Assembly: GCA_019510125.1 (NCBI GenBank)
Contig: JAEKKX010000009.1
Coordinates: forward strand, 62,001 to 126,000
Direction of reading: 5' to 3'
Length of the DNA stretch: 64,000 bases
Origin: Lysobacterales bacterium
Lineage (GTDB): Bacteria > Pseudomonadota > Gammaproteobacteria > Xanthomonadales > Xanthomonadaceae
The notes under the pieces were generated by a model. That model was not told where the DNA came from and did no database searches. It saw only the letters and a program-made list of their open reading frames with translations. This document shows, piece by piece, positions 39,114 to 50,319 of this stretch. The first letter of the stretch is position 1. Each line of letters begins with the position of its first letter. A program made the translations under genes and the position numbers.

Positions 39114-39680
39114 TCCCTGCTCCTGAAATCTCCATGCCGATCGCATCCGCGCCGCCCGCGTACACGGACCGAAGCTGAACGCGCCCGGCTTCCGCAATCG
39201 CGCTTGCCATGCATTCAACGCGAAGGACGCGATCGACAGGACAAATGCGATCGCGACCGCCGCGCGCGCTGCATCCGCCGCACTCGACGCCCGGGCGGAC
39301 AGGCGCCGGCGCGATATCGCGCAAGGACGAGGGACACGATCGGCGCCTTCGATGCCCGGGCCGCCGTGGACACGGCGTCGCTGTCGCCATGCCGCACGGA
39401 GGCGGCAGGCGCCGGGGATGAAGTGTCGAAAAGGCCGCCGACGGCGGCGCGCGACGATCCTTTGTCTGTTCAAACGCGACTGCGGAATCAGGCTATCCGA
39501 TCACCGAATTGGCAGCAAGACGGTACGCCAGTGTGCCGCCACATCATGTCAATTCATCGAGGCCGCGGACGGACCATCCCCGCCGCACCGCCGGTCGACG
39601 CCGAAGGAAATCGATACGCGGGACGCTTCCGGGAAAGATGCAGGGCGAGACCAGGCGACGGTACGACCGGACAGGCGTCT
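39114..39680. promoter_or_regulatory. 567-bp intergenic region with possible promoter of the PKS operon
   Basis: No protein-like frame is seen. GC is a little lower than around it. On the minus strand a perfect TTGACA lies at 39552-39547, but the sequence 17-18 bases downstream (GGCGTA/GCGTAC) is a poor -10. A second, weaker candidate -10 (GATAGC) lies near 39495. The promoter for the antiterminator gene, and perhaps for the whole operon, is probably in this stretch. Confidence 0.35.
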
Positions 39681-40103
39681 TCAGAATCCCTTGCAGACGT
39701 CCCACACTTCGTCGTCGAGCCGGCGCAGGAGGTCGAACGTGCGCTTGAGGCCGACGCGTTTCAGTTCGGCCTGGCGCCTGGCCTTGGCCGCGCGGCACGG
39801 ATCGATCGCGGGCGGTTTGCGGGACGCGGGCGTGCGGACGATGCGCACCCGACCGTCGCCGCGATTGCGGCGATCCATTTCCGCCGCGATCGCGCGACTG
39901 TGCGCGACCAGGTCCGGATCGGGGTTCACGATCGCATACGACCGGCTCCCGACGGATCGCCCGTCGCGGCCGCACGGCGCGTCCTGGTAGGTGCGATGAC
40001 CGCGTCCGTCTTCGCAGACATGAACGGTGTAGGGGGCGGCCTGCGCCGCCGGGCCGAAGGCGACGCAAGCGAGCAGCGCAATGCAGCGGAGGGACGGAAG
40101 CAT
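39681..40103 (-). CDS. Secreted protein, DUF4124-like N-terminus
   Basis: A 140-residue protein with a clear signal peptide (1-22, ending AAQA) and a short exported domain that begins YTVHVCEDGRGHRTYQDAPCG. This resembles the DUF4124 pattern (a cysteine, a glycine turn, TYQD.PC). The C-terminal half is basic with two more cysteines (DPCRAA, DVCKGF), so two disulfides are possible. The function of DUF4124 proteins is unknown. It lies between the PKS operon and crcB and probably belongs to neither. Confidence 0.75.
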   Translation of the reverse strand: MLPSLRCIALLACVAFGPAAQAAPYTVHVCEDGRGHRTYQDAPCGRDGRSVGSRSYAIVNPDPDLVAHSRAIAAEMDRRNRGDGRVRIVRTPASRKPPAIDPCRAAKARRQAELKRVGLKRTFDLLRRLDDEVWDVCKGF

Positions 40104-40217
40104 CGGCGGAGGTCCGGGAAGCGCCGGTCGGCGCGGTCCGCACAGCGTCGCGCTGCGGGGCGTCCGAAGCTGTCGGCGGACGCCGCGGACACGGCCGGAA
40201 TCCTCTCCGTGCGTGGG

Positions 40218-40619
40218 TCAGGAAAGCCTGAGCGCCGCCGCCGTCCGCGCGCCGAGCCAGACCAGCCCCAGTCCGGCGGCGAGCGTGACCGCGAGATAGC
40301 CCAGCGCCCAGTCGCCGCGGCTGGATTTCGCGAACAGCAGGCACTCGACCATGAGCGCCGAATAGGTGGTCAGTGCGCCGAGGATCCCGACCATCAGGAA
40401 CGCGCGCCAGTACAGGGCCGCCGGGCCGCGTTCCTCCAGCCAGATCGCGAGGAAACCGGCCGCGAACGAACCGATCAGGTTCACCGCCAGCGTGCCCCAC
40501 GGGAAGCCGCTGCCGATGTGGCGCAGCAGCAGGCCGCCCAGCCAGAAGCGGAGCATCGCGCCCAGCGCGCCGCCGGCGGCGACCAGTCCGAGCTGCTGCC
40601 ACCACACGCCGGGGATCAT
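40218..40619 (-). CDS. crcB: Fluoride ion channel CrcB (Fluc)
   Basis: A 133-residue small membrane protein with four hydrophobic helices. It has the motifs of the fluoride channel family: GGALGAMLRFW near the start, GTLAVNLIGSF in helix 2 and GALTTYSALMVE in helix 3. It works as an antiparallel dimer that exports fluoride. The start at 40619 (MIPGVWW) is preferred because GAGG lies six bases upstream and the length fits the family; an upstream ATG at 40667 would add 16 residues. It follows rarA on the same strand, an arrangement common in Xanthomonadales. Confidence 0.92.
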   Translation of the reverse strand: MIPGVWWQQLGLVAAGGALGAMLRFWLGGLLLRHIGSGFPWGTLAVNLIGSFAAGFLAIWLEERGPAALYWRAFLMVGILGALTTYSALMVECLLFAKSSRGDWALGYLAVTLAAGLGLVWLGARTAAALRLS

Positions 40620-40689
40620 GCGCGGCCTCGCGCGCGCCGGGTCGGAGGTGTTTTCATTTCGATGCATCCAGTCATGGCCGTGGAAAGAC

Positions 40690-42153
40690 TCATGCGCCGC
40701 GCGCGCCGTCGTCGTCGACGTCGTCGCCCGGATCGGCGTCGGTGCCGGCGCGCGGGCTGGCGCCTGTGCGGGCGCGGGCCTGCTCGCGGTCCGCGCGGAG
40801 CCTGTCGAGCTTGTCCTTGAGCTTGATCTCCAGGCCGCGGGCGACGGGCCGGTAGTAGACGCGTTCGCCCATGGCGTCGGGGAAACCGGTCTGCTCCAGC
40901 GCCACCCCGCCCGCGCTATCGTGGTCGTAGCGGTAGTCCTTGCCGTAGCCGATCGACTTCATCAGCTTCGTCGGCGCGTTGCGCAGGTGCAGCGGCACTT
41001 CCTGGGTGCCGTACTCGGACACGTCGCGCTTCGCCGCGCCGAAGGCGGTGTAGGCGGCGTTCGACTTGGCGGTGCTGGCGAGATAGATCACCAGTTGCGC
41101 CAGCGCCAGTTCGCCCTCGGGACTGCCGAGCCGGTCGTAGGTGTCCCAGGCGTCGATCGCCATCTGCAGCGCGCGCGGGTCGGCCAGGCCGATGTCCTCG
41201 ACCGCCATCCGGGTCATGCGCCGGGCGAGGTAGATCGGATCGCAGCCGCCGTCGAGCATCCGCGCCAGCCAGTACAGCGCGGCGTCGGGATTGGAGCTGC
41301 GCACGGACTTGTGCAGCGCCGAGATCTGGTCGTAGAACTGCTCGCCGCCCTTGTCGAAGCGGCGCGTGCGGTCGGCCAGCACCTGTTCGAGGATGTCGGC
41401 GGTGATGACGCCGCCCTGCCCGCCTTCGCCGTGCGCATCGGCCTCGCCGGCGAGTTCGGCGGCGATCTCCAGCAGGGTCAGGCCGCGGCGCACGTCGCCG
41501 TCGGCGGCGACCGCGATCAGGTGGAGCTGCGCCGGCGCGATCCGCAGTCCGCGGTCGCCGAGTCCGCGCTCGGGGTCGTCCAGTGCGCGCTGCAGCGCGA
41601 CCGCGATGTCGTCGGCCGACACCGCTTCCATCACGTGGACCCGGCAGCGCGACAGCAGCGCCGAGTTCAGCTCGAACGACGGGTTTTCGGTGGTCGCGCC
41701 GACGAACAGGATGGTGCCGCGCTCGATGTGCGGCAGGAACGCGTCCTGCTGCGCCTTGTTGAAGCGGTGGACCTCGTCCACGAACAGCACCGTGCGCCGG
41801 CGCTCGGCGAAACGCTGCGCGGCCTCGGCCAGCACCTGGCGCACTTCCGGCAGGCCCGAGAGCACCGCGGAGATCGCGCGGAAATCGGCGTCGGCGTACT
41901 TCGCCAGCAGCAGCGCGAGCGTGGTCTTGCCGCAGCCCGGCGGGCCCCACAGGATCATCGAATGGACGTGGCCGGACTCGATCGAGCGTCGCAGTGCGGT
42001 GCCGGGCGCGAGCAGCCGGCGCTGCCCGACCATGTCGTCCAGCGTGCGCGGGCGCATGCGCTCGGCCAGCGGACGCAGCGCCTCCCGATCGATGGACAGG
42101 AGGTCGGCGACGCCGGAACCGGGAGACGACGACGGGCGACCGGATCGGGACAA
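40690..42153 (-). CDS. rarA: Replication-associated recombination protein A (RarA/MgsA ATPase)
   Basis: A AAA+ ATPase related to clamp loaders, acting at stalled replication forks. Seen: PLAERMRPRTLDDMVGQ at the start of the conserved region, Walker A GPPGCGKTTLAL, Walker B VLFVDEVHRFNKAQQDAF, sensor GATTENPSFELNSALLSRC, and the C-terminal tetramerisation domain with LARRMTRMAVEDIGLADPRAL. No ATG fits well. TTG at 42153 gives 487 residues with a short family-like N-terminus; the ATG at 42267 would add an Arg/Pro/Ser-rich stretch that does not look coded. The Ala/Asp-rich C-terminal tail is longer than usual. Confidence 0.93.
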   Translation of the reverse strand: MSRSGRPSSSPGSGVADLLSIDREALRPLAERMRPRTLDDMVGQRRLLAPGTALRRSIESGHVHSMILWGPPGCGKTTLALLLAKYADADFRAISAVLSGLPEVRQVLAEAAQRFAERRRTVLFVDEVHRFNKAQQDAFLPHIERGTILFVGATTENPSFELNSALLSRCRVHVMEAVSADDIAVALQRALDDPERGLGDRGLRIAPAQLHLIAVAADGDVRRGLTLLEIAAELAGEADAHGEGGQGGVITADILEQVLADRTRRFDKGGEQFYDQISALHKSVRSSNPDAALYWLARMLDGGCDPIYLARRMTRMAVEDIGLADPRALQMAIDAWDTYDRLGSPEGELALAQLVIYLASTAKSNAAYTAFGAAKRDVSEYGTQEVPLHLRNAPTKLMKSIGYGKDYRYDHDSAGGVALEQTGFPDAMGERVYYRPVARGLEIKLKDKLDRLRADREQARARTGASPRAGTDADPGDDVDDDGARGA

Positions 42154-42402
42154 GGAAGACGGTGGGGCGGAGGAATCGCGCCACCTTAGCAGGTCGGCGC
42201 TGCGCCGGCCGGGACGCAGGGCGCCGGCGGGGCGTCCGCACCGGCGCGGGGGTGCCGGGCGCCGCATGTTCGCGTTAAGCGGAATCCGTCACATTTATTT
42301 TGCGAACCGGGCTGCAGAGTCGGCGCGGGGCAGTGTGAACGGGCCGTCGAGCCCGGCGCGGCAGGGGGATGCCGCCCGATTCGCCGCCAACGGCGAACAT
42401 CG

Positions 42403-42424
42403 CCCGCCTCGAGGGAGAGGCGGG
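42403..42424 (+). promoter_or_regulatory. Hairpin in the leader of the 42463 gene
   Basis: A perfect 8-bp stem, CCCGCCTC/GAGGCGGG, with a six-base loop is followed by TTT about 40 bp upstream of the secreted-protein gene. No plus-strand gene ends before it, so it is more likely an mRNA leader element or weak attenuator than an ordinary terminator. Confidence 0.4.
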
Positions 42425-42462
42425 TTTCCGCAAGTGGATACCTCAACGAAAGGAATGTCGTC

Positions 42463-43485
42463 ATGAAGGTCATCGTCTTGTTTTCGAGCCTTGCGCTCGC
42501 CATCGCCGCGGGCAGCGCGGCGCTCTCGCTCCAGGCCGTGCAGCCGTCGCCCGCCGCCGGTTACGCCGAAGGCATCTATGCCGACTACGCCCGGGATGCG
42601 GGCGGGCAGATCGCGTTCGACCTGCGCGTGGTCGCGGCCGGCAACCTCAAGGCGCTGGAGGGACGCCCGCTGTCGAGCATCGTCGGCATGCCGCGCTACG
42701 TGATCGGCACCGACCAGCAGCGCTTCAACCTGCGCAACGCGCGCTTCGAGAACGCGGCCGGCGAAGTCGATCGCCACGAGCTGGACGCCGACGTCGCAGG
42801 CTTCGACGCCGTCGGGCTTCCGGTCGAACTCGGCGACTATCGCCTGCTCGCGGTGCGCGCCACCGTGGCCGGCAAGTCGCGCACCCACCAGGCGATCGAA
42901 TTCTGCTGGAAGTCCCTCGACCACTGCGTGGTCTACGACCCGAGCATCGAGTTCCTGGATTCGGTGGTGAACAACCATCGGCTCGCCAAGGCCGTCGGTT
43001 ACCGGCCGTTCGTCTCGCAGACCGACGGGCCCCGGATCGCGTCGCGATCCATCGCCAAGGCGGGCGTGTGCGGCCTGGCCAGCAACCCGGCCTACATCGG
43101 GCGTTCGCTGACCTGGGGCGCGTGGAGCGTCGACTACAAGGACATCTTCGGGATCACCCTGGCCCACAAGAGCCTCGGCGGGCAGCAGGCCGGCCTGCGC
43201 TGCAACAGCTCCTGCTACCCGGCGCCATACGGCTACAGCAACAGTTCCAGCGGCTACGGCAACCTCGGCTACAGCGTCGATTGCGGCTGGTCGCACAACA
43301 GCGGCACCACCGGCCGGACCGGCAAGTGGATCGCCGAGACCAAGTGCGCGCACAAGCTGGTGGGCTCGGCGAAGGCGGACGTGACCCTGAAGGGGACGGG
43401 TTCGGGCGTCAGCCTGGCCTGGGATACCAACGGCGGCATCGATTCCAACGGCGGCGCGTACACCGACACCTGCGGTTATTTCTGA
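42463..43485 (+). CDS. Secreted protein of unknown function, Cys-containing
   Basis: A 340-residue predicted exported protein: signal peptide about 1-25, then a soluble region with eight cysteines, most in the C-terminal half (AGVCGLA, RCNSSCYPAP, VDCGWS, TKCAHK, DTCGYF). A Tyr/Ser/Gly-rich segment (about 248-270) and glycine-rich end suggest a small disulfide-bonded domain. I do not recognise the family. AAGGA precedes the ATG. It is flanked by rarA (divergent) and the lolA pair (convergent) and looks like a single-gene unit. Confidence 0.8.
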   Translation: MKVIVLFSSLALAIAAGSAALSLQAVQPSPAAGYAEGIYADYARDAGGQIAFDLRVVAAGNLKALEGRPLSSIVGMPRYVIGTDQQRFNLRNARFENAAGEVDRHELDADVAGFDAVGLPVELGDYRLLAVRATVAGKSRTHQAIEFCWKSLDHCVVYDPSIEFLDSVVNNHRLAKAVGYRPFVSQTDGPRIASRSIAKAGVCGLASNPAYIGRSLTWGAWSVDYKDIFGITLAHKSLGGQQAGLRCNSSCYPAPYGYSNSSSGYGNLGYSVDCGWSHNSGTTGRTGKWIAETKCAHKLVGSAKADVTLKGTGSGVSLAWDTNGGIDSNGGAYTDTCGYF

Positions 43486-43569
43486 TCGAAGCGCCGATCG
43501 AAGGGGCATCGATCCACTGATCGACCCCGGTGCGTCGGGCCGGGACCGGCGACGGTCCCGGTATCGCGC

Positions 43570-44274
43570 TCAGTGCGTGTCCGGCGGTTGCGCCGCCTCG
43601 GACGCCGCTTCGTCGTCGAGCGTGTACGCCGCGCGCAGCCAGTTGCGTTCCTTGCGGTCGTAGAGCCCCTCGACGTGCACCGGGGCGGTGCCGTCGCGGC
43701 CGAAGTCGGCGATGCCGCCGGCGTCGATCCGGTAGTAGCGCGGCCCGGCCTCGAGGGTGTCGATCCGGTCGAGCTGCAGCCGCGCATGCTGGCCGCCGAA
43801 TTCCTCGCCGAGCTTGCCGGCGATGCTTTCCTCCAGTTCGCGGACCAGGGTCGCGTCGTTGGGCACGATGCGCCCTTCGGGACCGACGGTGCCGATCTTG
43901 AGATCGGGATAACCGGCGCTTTCCAGCACCGCGTCGTAGAGCGTGACGAAGCGGAAGCCGATCCACTCCTCGGCGCTGTCGATCTGCAGCGCGCCCTGCC
44001 CGCTCACCCTGCGGTCGCGCAGGCTGGTGGCCTGCACGTCCACGCGATCGAGGCGCAGCTTGACCGCGCGTCCGCCCAGTTGCTCCGACAGCGCGCCGAC
44101 CAGCGCCGCGGCGACGACGCCGTCGAGGGTCTCGCGTTCGCGGGCGACCTGGGCCTGGCGCGGATCGATCGCCACCCGCGGCTGCGCCTGCGCGGCGCAC
44201 GCGAACGCGACCCCCAGCGCGGCGAGCAGCCAGGCGATGCGGACATCTCGGGCCGTGGCGCGCGAGGCGCTCAT
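43570..44274 (-). CDS. Secreted protein of unknown function, coupled to lolA
   Basis: A 234-residue protein with an N-terminal export signal (about 1-31, ending AAQA) and a soluble domain without cysteine pairs or recognisable motif. Two similar halves may exist: RAVKLRLDRVDVQ at about 69 and HARLQLDRIDTLE at about 165 look like an internal repeat. The ATG overlaps the lolA stop (ATGA), so it is translated together with lolA. A role in the envelope is plausible but not shown. Confidence 0.75.
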   Translation of the reverse strand: MSASRATARDVRIAWLLAALGVAFACAAQAQPRVAIDPRQAQVARERETLDGVVAAALVGALSEQLGGRAVKLRLDRVDVQATSLRDRRVSGQGALQIDSAEEWIGFRFVTLYDAVLESAGYPDLKIGTVGPEGRIVPNDATLVRELEESIAGKLGEEFGGQHARLQLDRIDTLEAGPRYYRIDAGGIADFGRDGTAPVHVEGLYDRKERNWLRAAYTLDDEAASEAAQPPDTH

Positions 44275-44888
44275 TCGCCGCCGACGACGTCCACGCCCTT
44301 GGGCGGCGTGAAGCGGAAGGTGCCGGCCGCGAAGCGCGGGTTGCGCTGCCAGCCGGTGAACGCGATCTCGGTGCGCTGGCCGAGGCCGTCGACGATCTGC
44401 ATCCGCGCCAGCGCCTGGCCGGAGAAGCCCAGGCGCGCCCGCGAGAAGCCCGCGCCGTCCTTGCGCTTGGGCGCCAGTTCCAGCCACGCGAGCCCCTCGG
44501 CCTGCCCGGCCTCGGAGACGGTGAAGGTCTGGTCGAGCTTCTTCGGGTCGGTCAGCGCCGCCAGCGGGCTGTTCTGCTCCTCGGCGCCCTGCGACCGGGT
44601 GGTCACCTGCTTCAGGTCGGGGTCGTAGATCCAGACCTTGGCGCCGTCTGCGACAATGAGCTGCGGATAGGGCTTCACGTATTCCCAGCGGAACAGCTTC
44701 GGGGTCGACAGCGCGACGTGGCCGGAGGACGTTTCCTTCTTGCGGCCCTGCGCGTCGAACACCTGCTGGCTGAAGTCGCCCTCCAGGCCCTTGAGGTCGC
44801 GGGTGAAGGCGTCGAGGCTGTCGCGGGCGCCGGCATGGGCGAAGCCGCAGACAGCGGCCAGGAGCAGCACGGACAGGCGTGATTTCAT
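44271..44888 (-). CDS. lolA: Outer-membrane lipoprotein carrier LolA
   Basis: A 205-residue periplasmic chaperone that takes lipoproteins from LolCDE to LolB. Signal peptide about 1-19; mature part with DSLDAFTRDLKGLEGDFSQ, a conserved LFRWEYVKPYPQLIVADG and FTGWQRNPRFAAGTFRFTPP near the end, all typical of LolA. It lies downstream of ftsK, as in many gammaproteobacteria, although here a small gene (45081-45314) lies between. The LolA-like gene of the PKS operon (19782-20681) is a distant, specialised relative, not a copy. Confidence 0.94.
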   Translation of the reverse strand: MKSRLSVLLLAAVCGFAHAGARDSLDAFTRDLKGLEGDFSQQVFDAQGRKKETSSGHVALSTPKLFRWEYVKPYPQLIVADGAKVWIYDPDLKQVTTRSQGAEEQNSPLAALTDPKKLDQTFTVSEAGQAEGLAWLELAPKRKDGAGFSRARLGFSGQALARMQIVDGLGQRTEIAFTGWQRNPRFAAGTFRFTPPKGVDVVGGE

Positions 44889-45030
44889 CGTGGAGACGGT
44901 CCCGTGAAGAGGCGGAAACGAGTCTGAACGGCGTTTCCTGAACGGCGATTGGCCGCCCCGGGCCGGCGGCGCTTCGCATGACCGGCCCGCCGCCGCCTGC
45001 AGATCGCAAGGGGCGCGGCCATCCGCTGGC

Positions 45031-45036
45031 TATACT
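45031..45036 (+). promoter_or_regulatory. Candidate -10 box for the DUF6289 gene
   Basis: TATACT (5 of 6 to the sigma-70 consensus) lies 45 bp upstream of the ATG at 45081. No good -35 is seen 16-18 bases before it. Confidence 0.4.
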
Positions 45037-45080
45037 CGGCCGGCAGCCGCACCGGCTGTTCGTCGATTGAAGGAACGATC

Positions 45081-45314
45081 ATGACGCTGAAGCACATCCT
45101 GGGGTCCGCGGCGCTGGTCGCGGGACTGGCGCTCGCGGGCGTGGCCGCCGCGCTGCCCTATTCGTACACCCTGATCTACTACGCCGATGCGACCTACACG
45201 ACCGAAGTGGGCGAGGCCTTCGTGTCCTGCAGCGGCACGGTGACCATGACCTGGGGCGTGAAGAGCCGCTATCGCAGCGCCCCGCAGCCCGAGGACCTCT
45301 GCCCGGGGCCGTGA
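45081..45314 (+). CDS. Small secreted DUF6289-family protein
   Basis: A 77-residue protein: signal peptide about 1-24 followed by a short exported peptide with YYADATYTTEVGE, two cysteines (VSCSG, DLCPG) and TMTWG. This pattern is that of the DUF6289 family, small exported proteins common in Lysobacteraceae, with no assigned function. It is a single-gene unit transcribed opposite to its neighbours. GAAGGAA lies just upstream of the ATG. Confidence 0.8.
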   Translation: MTLKHILGSAALVAGLALAGVAAALPYSYTLIYYADATYTTEVGEAFVSCSGTVTMTWGVKSRYRSAPQPEDLCPGP

Positions 45315-45330
45315 ACCCGGCCGACCCGGG

Positions 45331-47685
<2,355 letters not shown>

Positions 47686-47925
47686 TGTCGGCAGTACCTG
47701 AAGAATCCGTTGCAGATATTTGATCTTACAGGGAAAAGCCGGCGCTTTGCATGCGTCCGGCCAGCTCTGATGCGGGGGCGGGGCCGAACGGCGATGCGCA
47801 CCCGCATGCCTGTTCGCGCCCCGTGGGATGTTAATGCATCGGCTTCGCCGCGGTGGCGGGCCCGGCCCCGGCCGGCGTCGGAAGACGATGCCGTATCCTG
47901 TCGCCCCGTTCCGCCAGCCAGCGTC

Positions 47926-48639
47926 ATGCGCCTCAACAAGCACATCAGCGACACCGGATTCTGTTCCCGCCGCGAGGCCGACCGCCTGATCGGCGAAGGC
48001 CGGGTCACGGTGAACGGCGTCCGCGCGCGCATCGGGGCCGAGCTCGGCGAGGGCGACGAGGTCCGGATCGACGGCGAGGCGCTGCGCGCCCGCACCGCCG
48101 CCAAGGGCCAGCGCCGGCACGTCTACATCGTCCTCAACAAGCCGGTCGGCGTGACCTGCACCACCGAGGAGCACGTCAAGGGCAACATCGTCGACTTCGT
48201 CGGCCACGAGCAGCGGATCTTCCCGATCGGCCGCCTCGACAAGGACTCCGAGGGCATGATCCTGCTGACCAGCAACGGCGACATCGTCAACGCGATCCTG
48301 CGCGCCGAGAACAAGCTGGAGAAGGAATACCTGGTCGCGGTGAACCACCGGGTCACCGACGAATTCCTGCGCGGCATGAGCCGCGGGGTGCCGATCCACG
48401 GCCAGACGACCCTGCCCTGCAAGACCGGCAAGCTGGGGCCGTTCGGCTTCCGGATCGTGCTCACCCAGGGCCTCAACCGGCAGATCCGGCTGATGGCCGC
48501 GCACTTCGGCTATCGCGTGAAGCAGCTCGTGCGGGTGCGGATCGGCAGCCTCAGGCTCGGCCACCTCAAGCCCGGGAAGTGGCGCAACCTCACCGACGCC
48601 GAACTGCGCGGGCTGCTGCCCGACCATCAGGACTGGTAG
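47926..48639 (+). CDS. rluF: 23S rRNA pseudouridine synthase (RluF-like)
   Basis: A 237-residue enzyme of the RsuA/RluB/E/F group. N-terminal S4 RNA-binding domain ([22 protein letters not shown]...VTVNG), catalytic core with [19 protein letters not shown] holding the catalytic aspartate, and the family ending [12 protein letters not shown]. RluF modifies U2604 (E. coli numbering) of 23S rRNA; the relatives RluB and RluE are the alternatives. It converges on the DUF2063 gene with a 13-bp overlap of the coding ends. Confidence 0.9.
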   Translation: MRLNKHISDTGFCSRREADRLIGEGRVTVNGVRARIGAELGEGDEVRIDGEALRARTAAKGQRRHVYIVLNKPVGVTCTTEEHVKGNIVDFVGHEQRIFPIGRLDKDSEGMILLTSNGDIVNAILRAENKLEKEYLVAVNHRVTDEFLRGMSRGVPIHGQTTLPCKTGKLGPFGFRIVLTQGLNRQIRLMAAHFGYRVKQLVRVRIGSLRLGHLKPGKWRNLTDAELRGLLPDHQDW

Positions 48640-49433
48640 GCGCTGTCCCAGCCGGCGACCACGCCATCGTCGCACCACTGCCGCAGCAGGCGCAGCGCCT
48701 CCGACGGCACGGCCTCGGGCGTGTACAGGGTCAGCAGCGCATGGCAGCCCCCGGCGAATTCGCCGCCGTCGCGGAAGTGCCCCAGCAGCAGCACCTCATC
48801 CGGCGCCATCGAGCGGAAGCGCGTCACCCGGTCCACGTCCCGGTACAGCAGCCAGTCGGACGCGACGCGCACCGCGTCGGGCGGCGTGTCGCCGGCCTTG
48901 AGCGCCGACCAGATCTCCACCGCGTTCCACTCGCAGGCGACGTGGCGCAGGCTCGGATGGAACGTCGGCCGCAGCATCGGCCAGTCCGCCGCCGGCCGCG
49001 CCATCAGCGACGGCCAGTCCGCGACGGGCGCGTCGGCCGCATCGAAGCAGTCCAGCAGCAGGCGCTCCAGCATCGCGATCTCGGCCACCTGCGGCATCGC
49101 GCAGAACGGCGCGGCCTGCGCGAGGTGGGCCGGCAAGGCATCGCCGAACCTGCGCAGCGAGCGGACCCGCGACGGGTGCGCGGCGAGGTAGCCCGCACAG
49201 AGCAGCGCCCAGGCGTCGTCGCCCAGGTAGGTCCCCAGCACTGCGTGGTCGCTCTCCAGCGCCTCGCGCAGGCGGGCCGCATAGGCGTGGCGGTAAATGC
49301 CGAGCCCGCGGGTGCGCGGGACGCCACCGTCGCGCAGCGCCGCCTCGATCCCGCCCGGTCCGGCGCCGTGCGACGCTTCTGCTCGCAGCTCGGCGAGGAA
49401 CGCACGCTGCAGCGCGGCCAGCCCCGCGCTCAT
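48627..49433 (-). CDS. bufC: Bufferin partner protein BufC/HvfC (DUF2063)
   Basis: A 268-residue DUF2063 protein, recognised from [10 protein letters not shown] at the start, [24 protein letters not shown] and the [23 protein letters not shown] segment. These proteins bind the leader of the bufferin precursor and present it to the DUF692 iron oxygenase. Its start overlaps the end of bufB (ATG at 49433, stop of bufB at 49430), giving tight coupling. It is the last gene of the bufA-bufB-bufC operon. Confidence 0.87.
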   Translation of the reverse strand: MSAGLAALQRAFLAELRAEASHGAGPGGIEAALRDGGVPRTRGLGIYRHAYAARLREALESDHAVLGTYLGDDAWALLCAGYLAAHPSRVRSLRRFGDALPAHLAQAAPFCAMPQVAEIAMLERLLLDCFDAADAPVADWPSLMARPAADWPMLRPTFHPSLRHVACEWNAVEIWSALKAGDTPPDAVRVASDWLLYRDVDRVTRFRSMAPDEVLLLGHFRDGGEFAGGCHALLTLYTPEAVPSEALRLLRQWCDDGVVAGWDSAYQS

Positions 49434-50317
49434 GCCGCCTCCCGGCGCGCAAGTGCGCGCTGCGCGGTCGCGCGCATGCGCTCGACCTCGACCAGCAGTT
49501 CCTGCAGCGGGGGGATGTGGTCGTCGCGTTCGATCATCGAGCTGACCGGGCCGAACGCCGCGATCGCGTCTTCGTACAAGGCCCAGACCTCGGTCGGCAC
49601 ATCCTGGTCGTGGGTGTCGATCACGCAGTCGCCGTAATCGCTGTGCCCGGCCAGGTGGATCTGCCAGACGCGATCGGCGGGGATGCCATGCAGGTAGGCG
49701 CGCGGGTCGAAGCCGTGGTTGCGCGCGCTGACGTGGACGTTGTTGACGTCGAGCAGCAGCCGGCAGCCGCTGCGCCGGGCGATCTCGGCGACGAATTCCC
49801 ATTCCGGCATCGCCGAACCCGAGTATTCGACGTAGGAGCTGAGGTTTTCCAGCAGCAGCTCGCGCCCCAGCACGTCCTGCACGCGCTGCACGCGCGCGCT
49901 GACGTGCGCGATCGTTTCCTCCGTGTACGGCAAGGGCAGCAGGTCGTGGCTGTTCACGCCGTCGACGCCGGTCCAGCACAGGTGGTCGGACACCCAGAGC
50001 GGTTCGATCCGGCGCGCCAATGCCTTCAGCGCCTGCAGGTACGTCATGTCGAGCGGATCGATGCTGCCGATCGACAGCGACACGCCGTGCATCGCCATCG
50101 GATAGTGCTCGCGGATGCGATCGAGGTAATGCAGCGGCTTGCCGCCATCGACCATGAAGTTCTCGGAGACGACCTCGAACCAGTCGACGGGCGGACGCGT
50201 ATCGAGGATCGCGTCGAAGTGCTCGGTCCGCAGTCCCAGCCCGAAACCGGCGAACGGGCGTCCTCCCGACGCGATCGCGTCGGGAGGCGCCGTACCGCGG
50301 ACGGCGTGGCGTTCCAC
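49430..50317 (-). CDS. bufB: DUF692 multinuclear iron oxygenase, bufferin-modifying BufB
   Basis: A 295-residue DUF692 enzyme (MNIO family, TIM-barrel fold). Metal-ligand motifs are visible: FEVVSENF, AMHGVSLSIGS, WVSDHLCWTG, LLENLSSYVEY, LLLDVNNVHV and QIHLAGHSDYG. In the bufferin system the enzyme converts cysteines of the BufA precursor into thiooxazole-type groups that bind copper. The start is GTG at 50317, two bases after the bufA stop; no ATG fits as well. It is the central gene of the operon. Confidence 0.9.
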   Translation of the reverse strand: MERHAVRGTAPPDAIASGGRPFAGFGLGLRTEHFDAILDTRPPVDWFEVVSENFMVDGGKPLHYLDRIREHYPMAMHGVSLSIGSIDPLDMTYLQALKALARRIEPLWVSDHLCWTGVDGVNSHDLLPLPYTEETIAHVSARVQRVQDVLGRELLLENLSSYVEYSGSAMPEWEFVAEIARRSGCRLLLDVNNVHVSARNHGFDPRAYLHGIPADRVWQIHLAGHSDYGDCVIDTHDQDVPTEVWALYEDAIAAFGPVSSMIERDDHIPPLQELLVEVERMRATAQRALARREAA

Positions 50318-50319
50318 GG

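Noticed and set aside
38075-40820. Plus-strand frames across the antiterminator region and crcB
   Set aside because: They are antisense to the NusG-like, DUF4124-like and crcB genes and have no start signal or domain.
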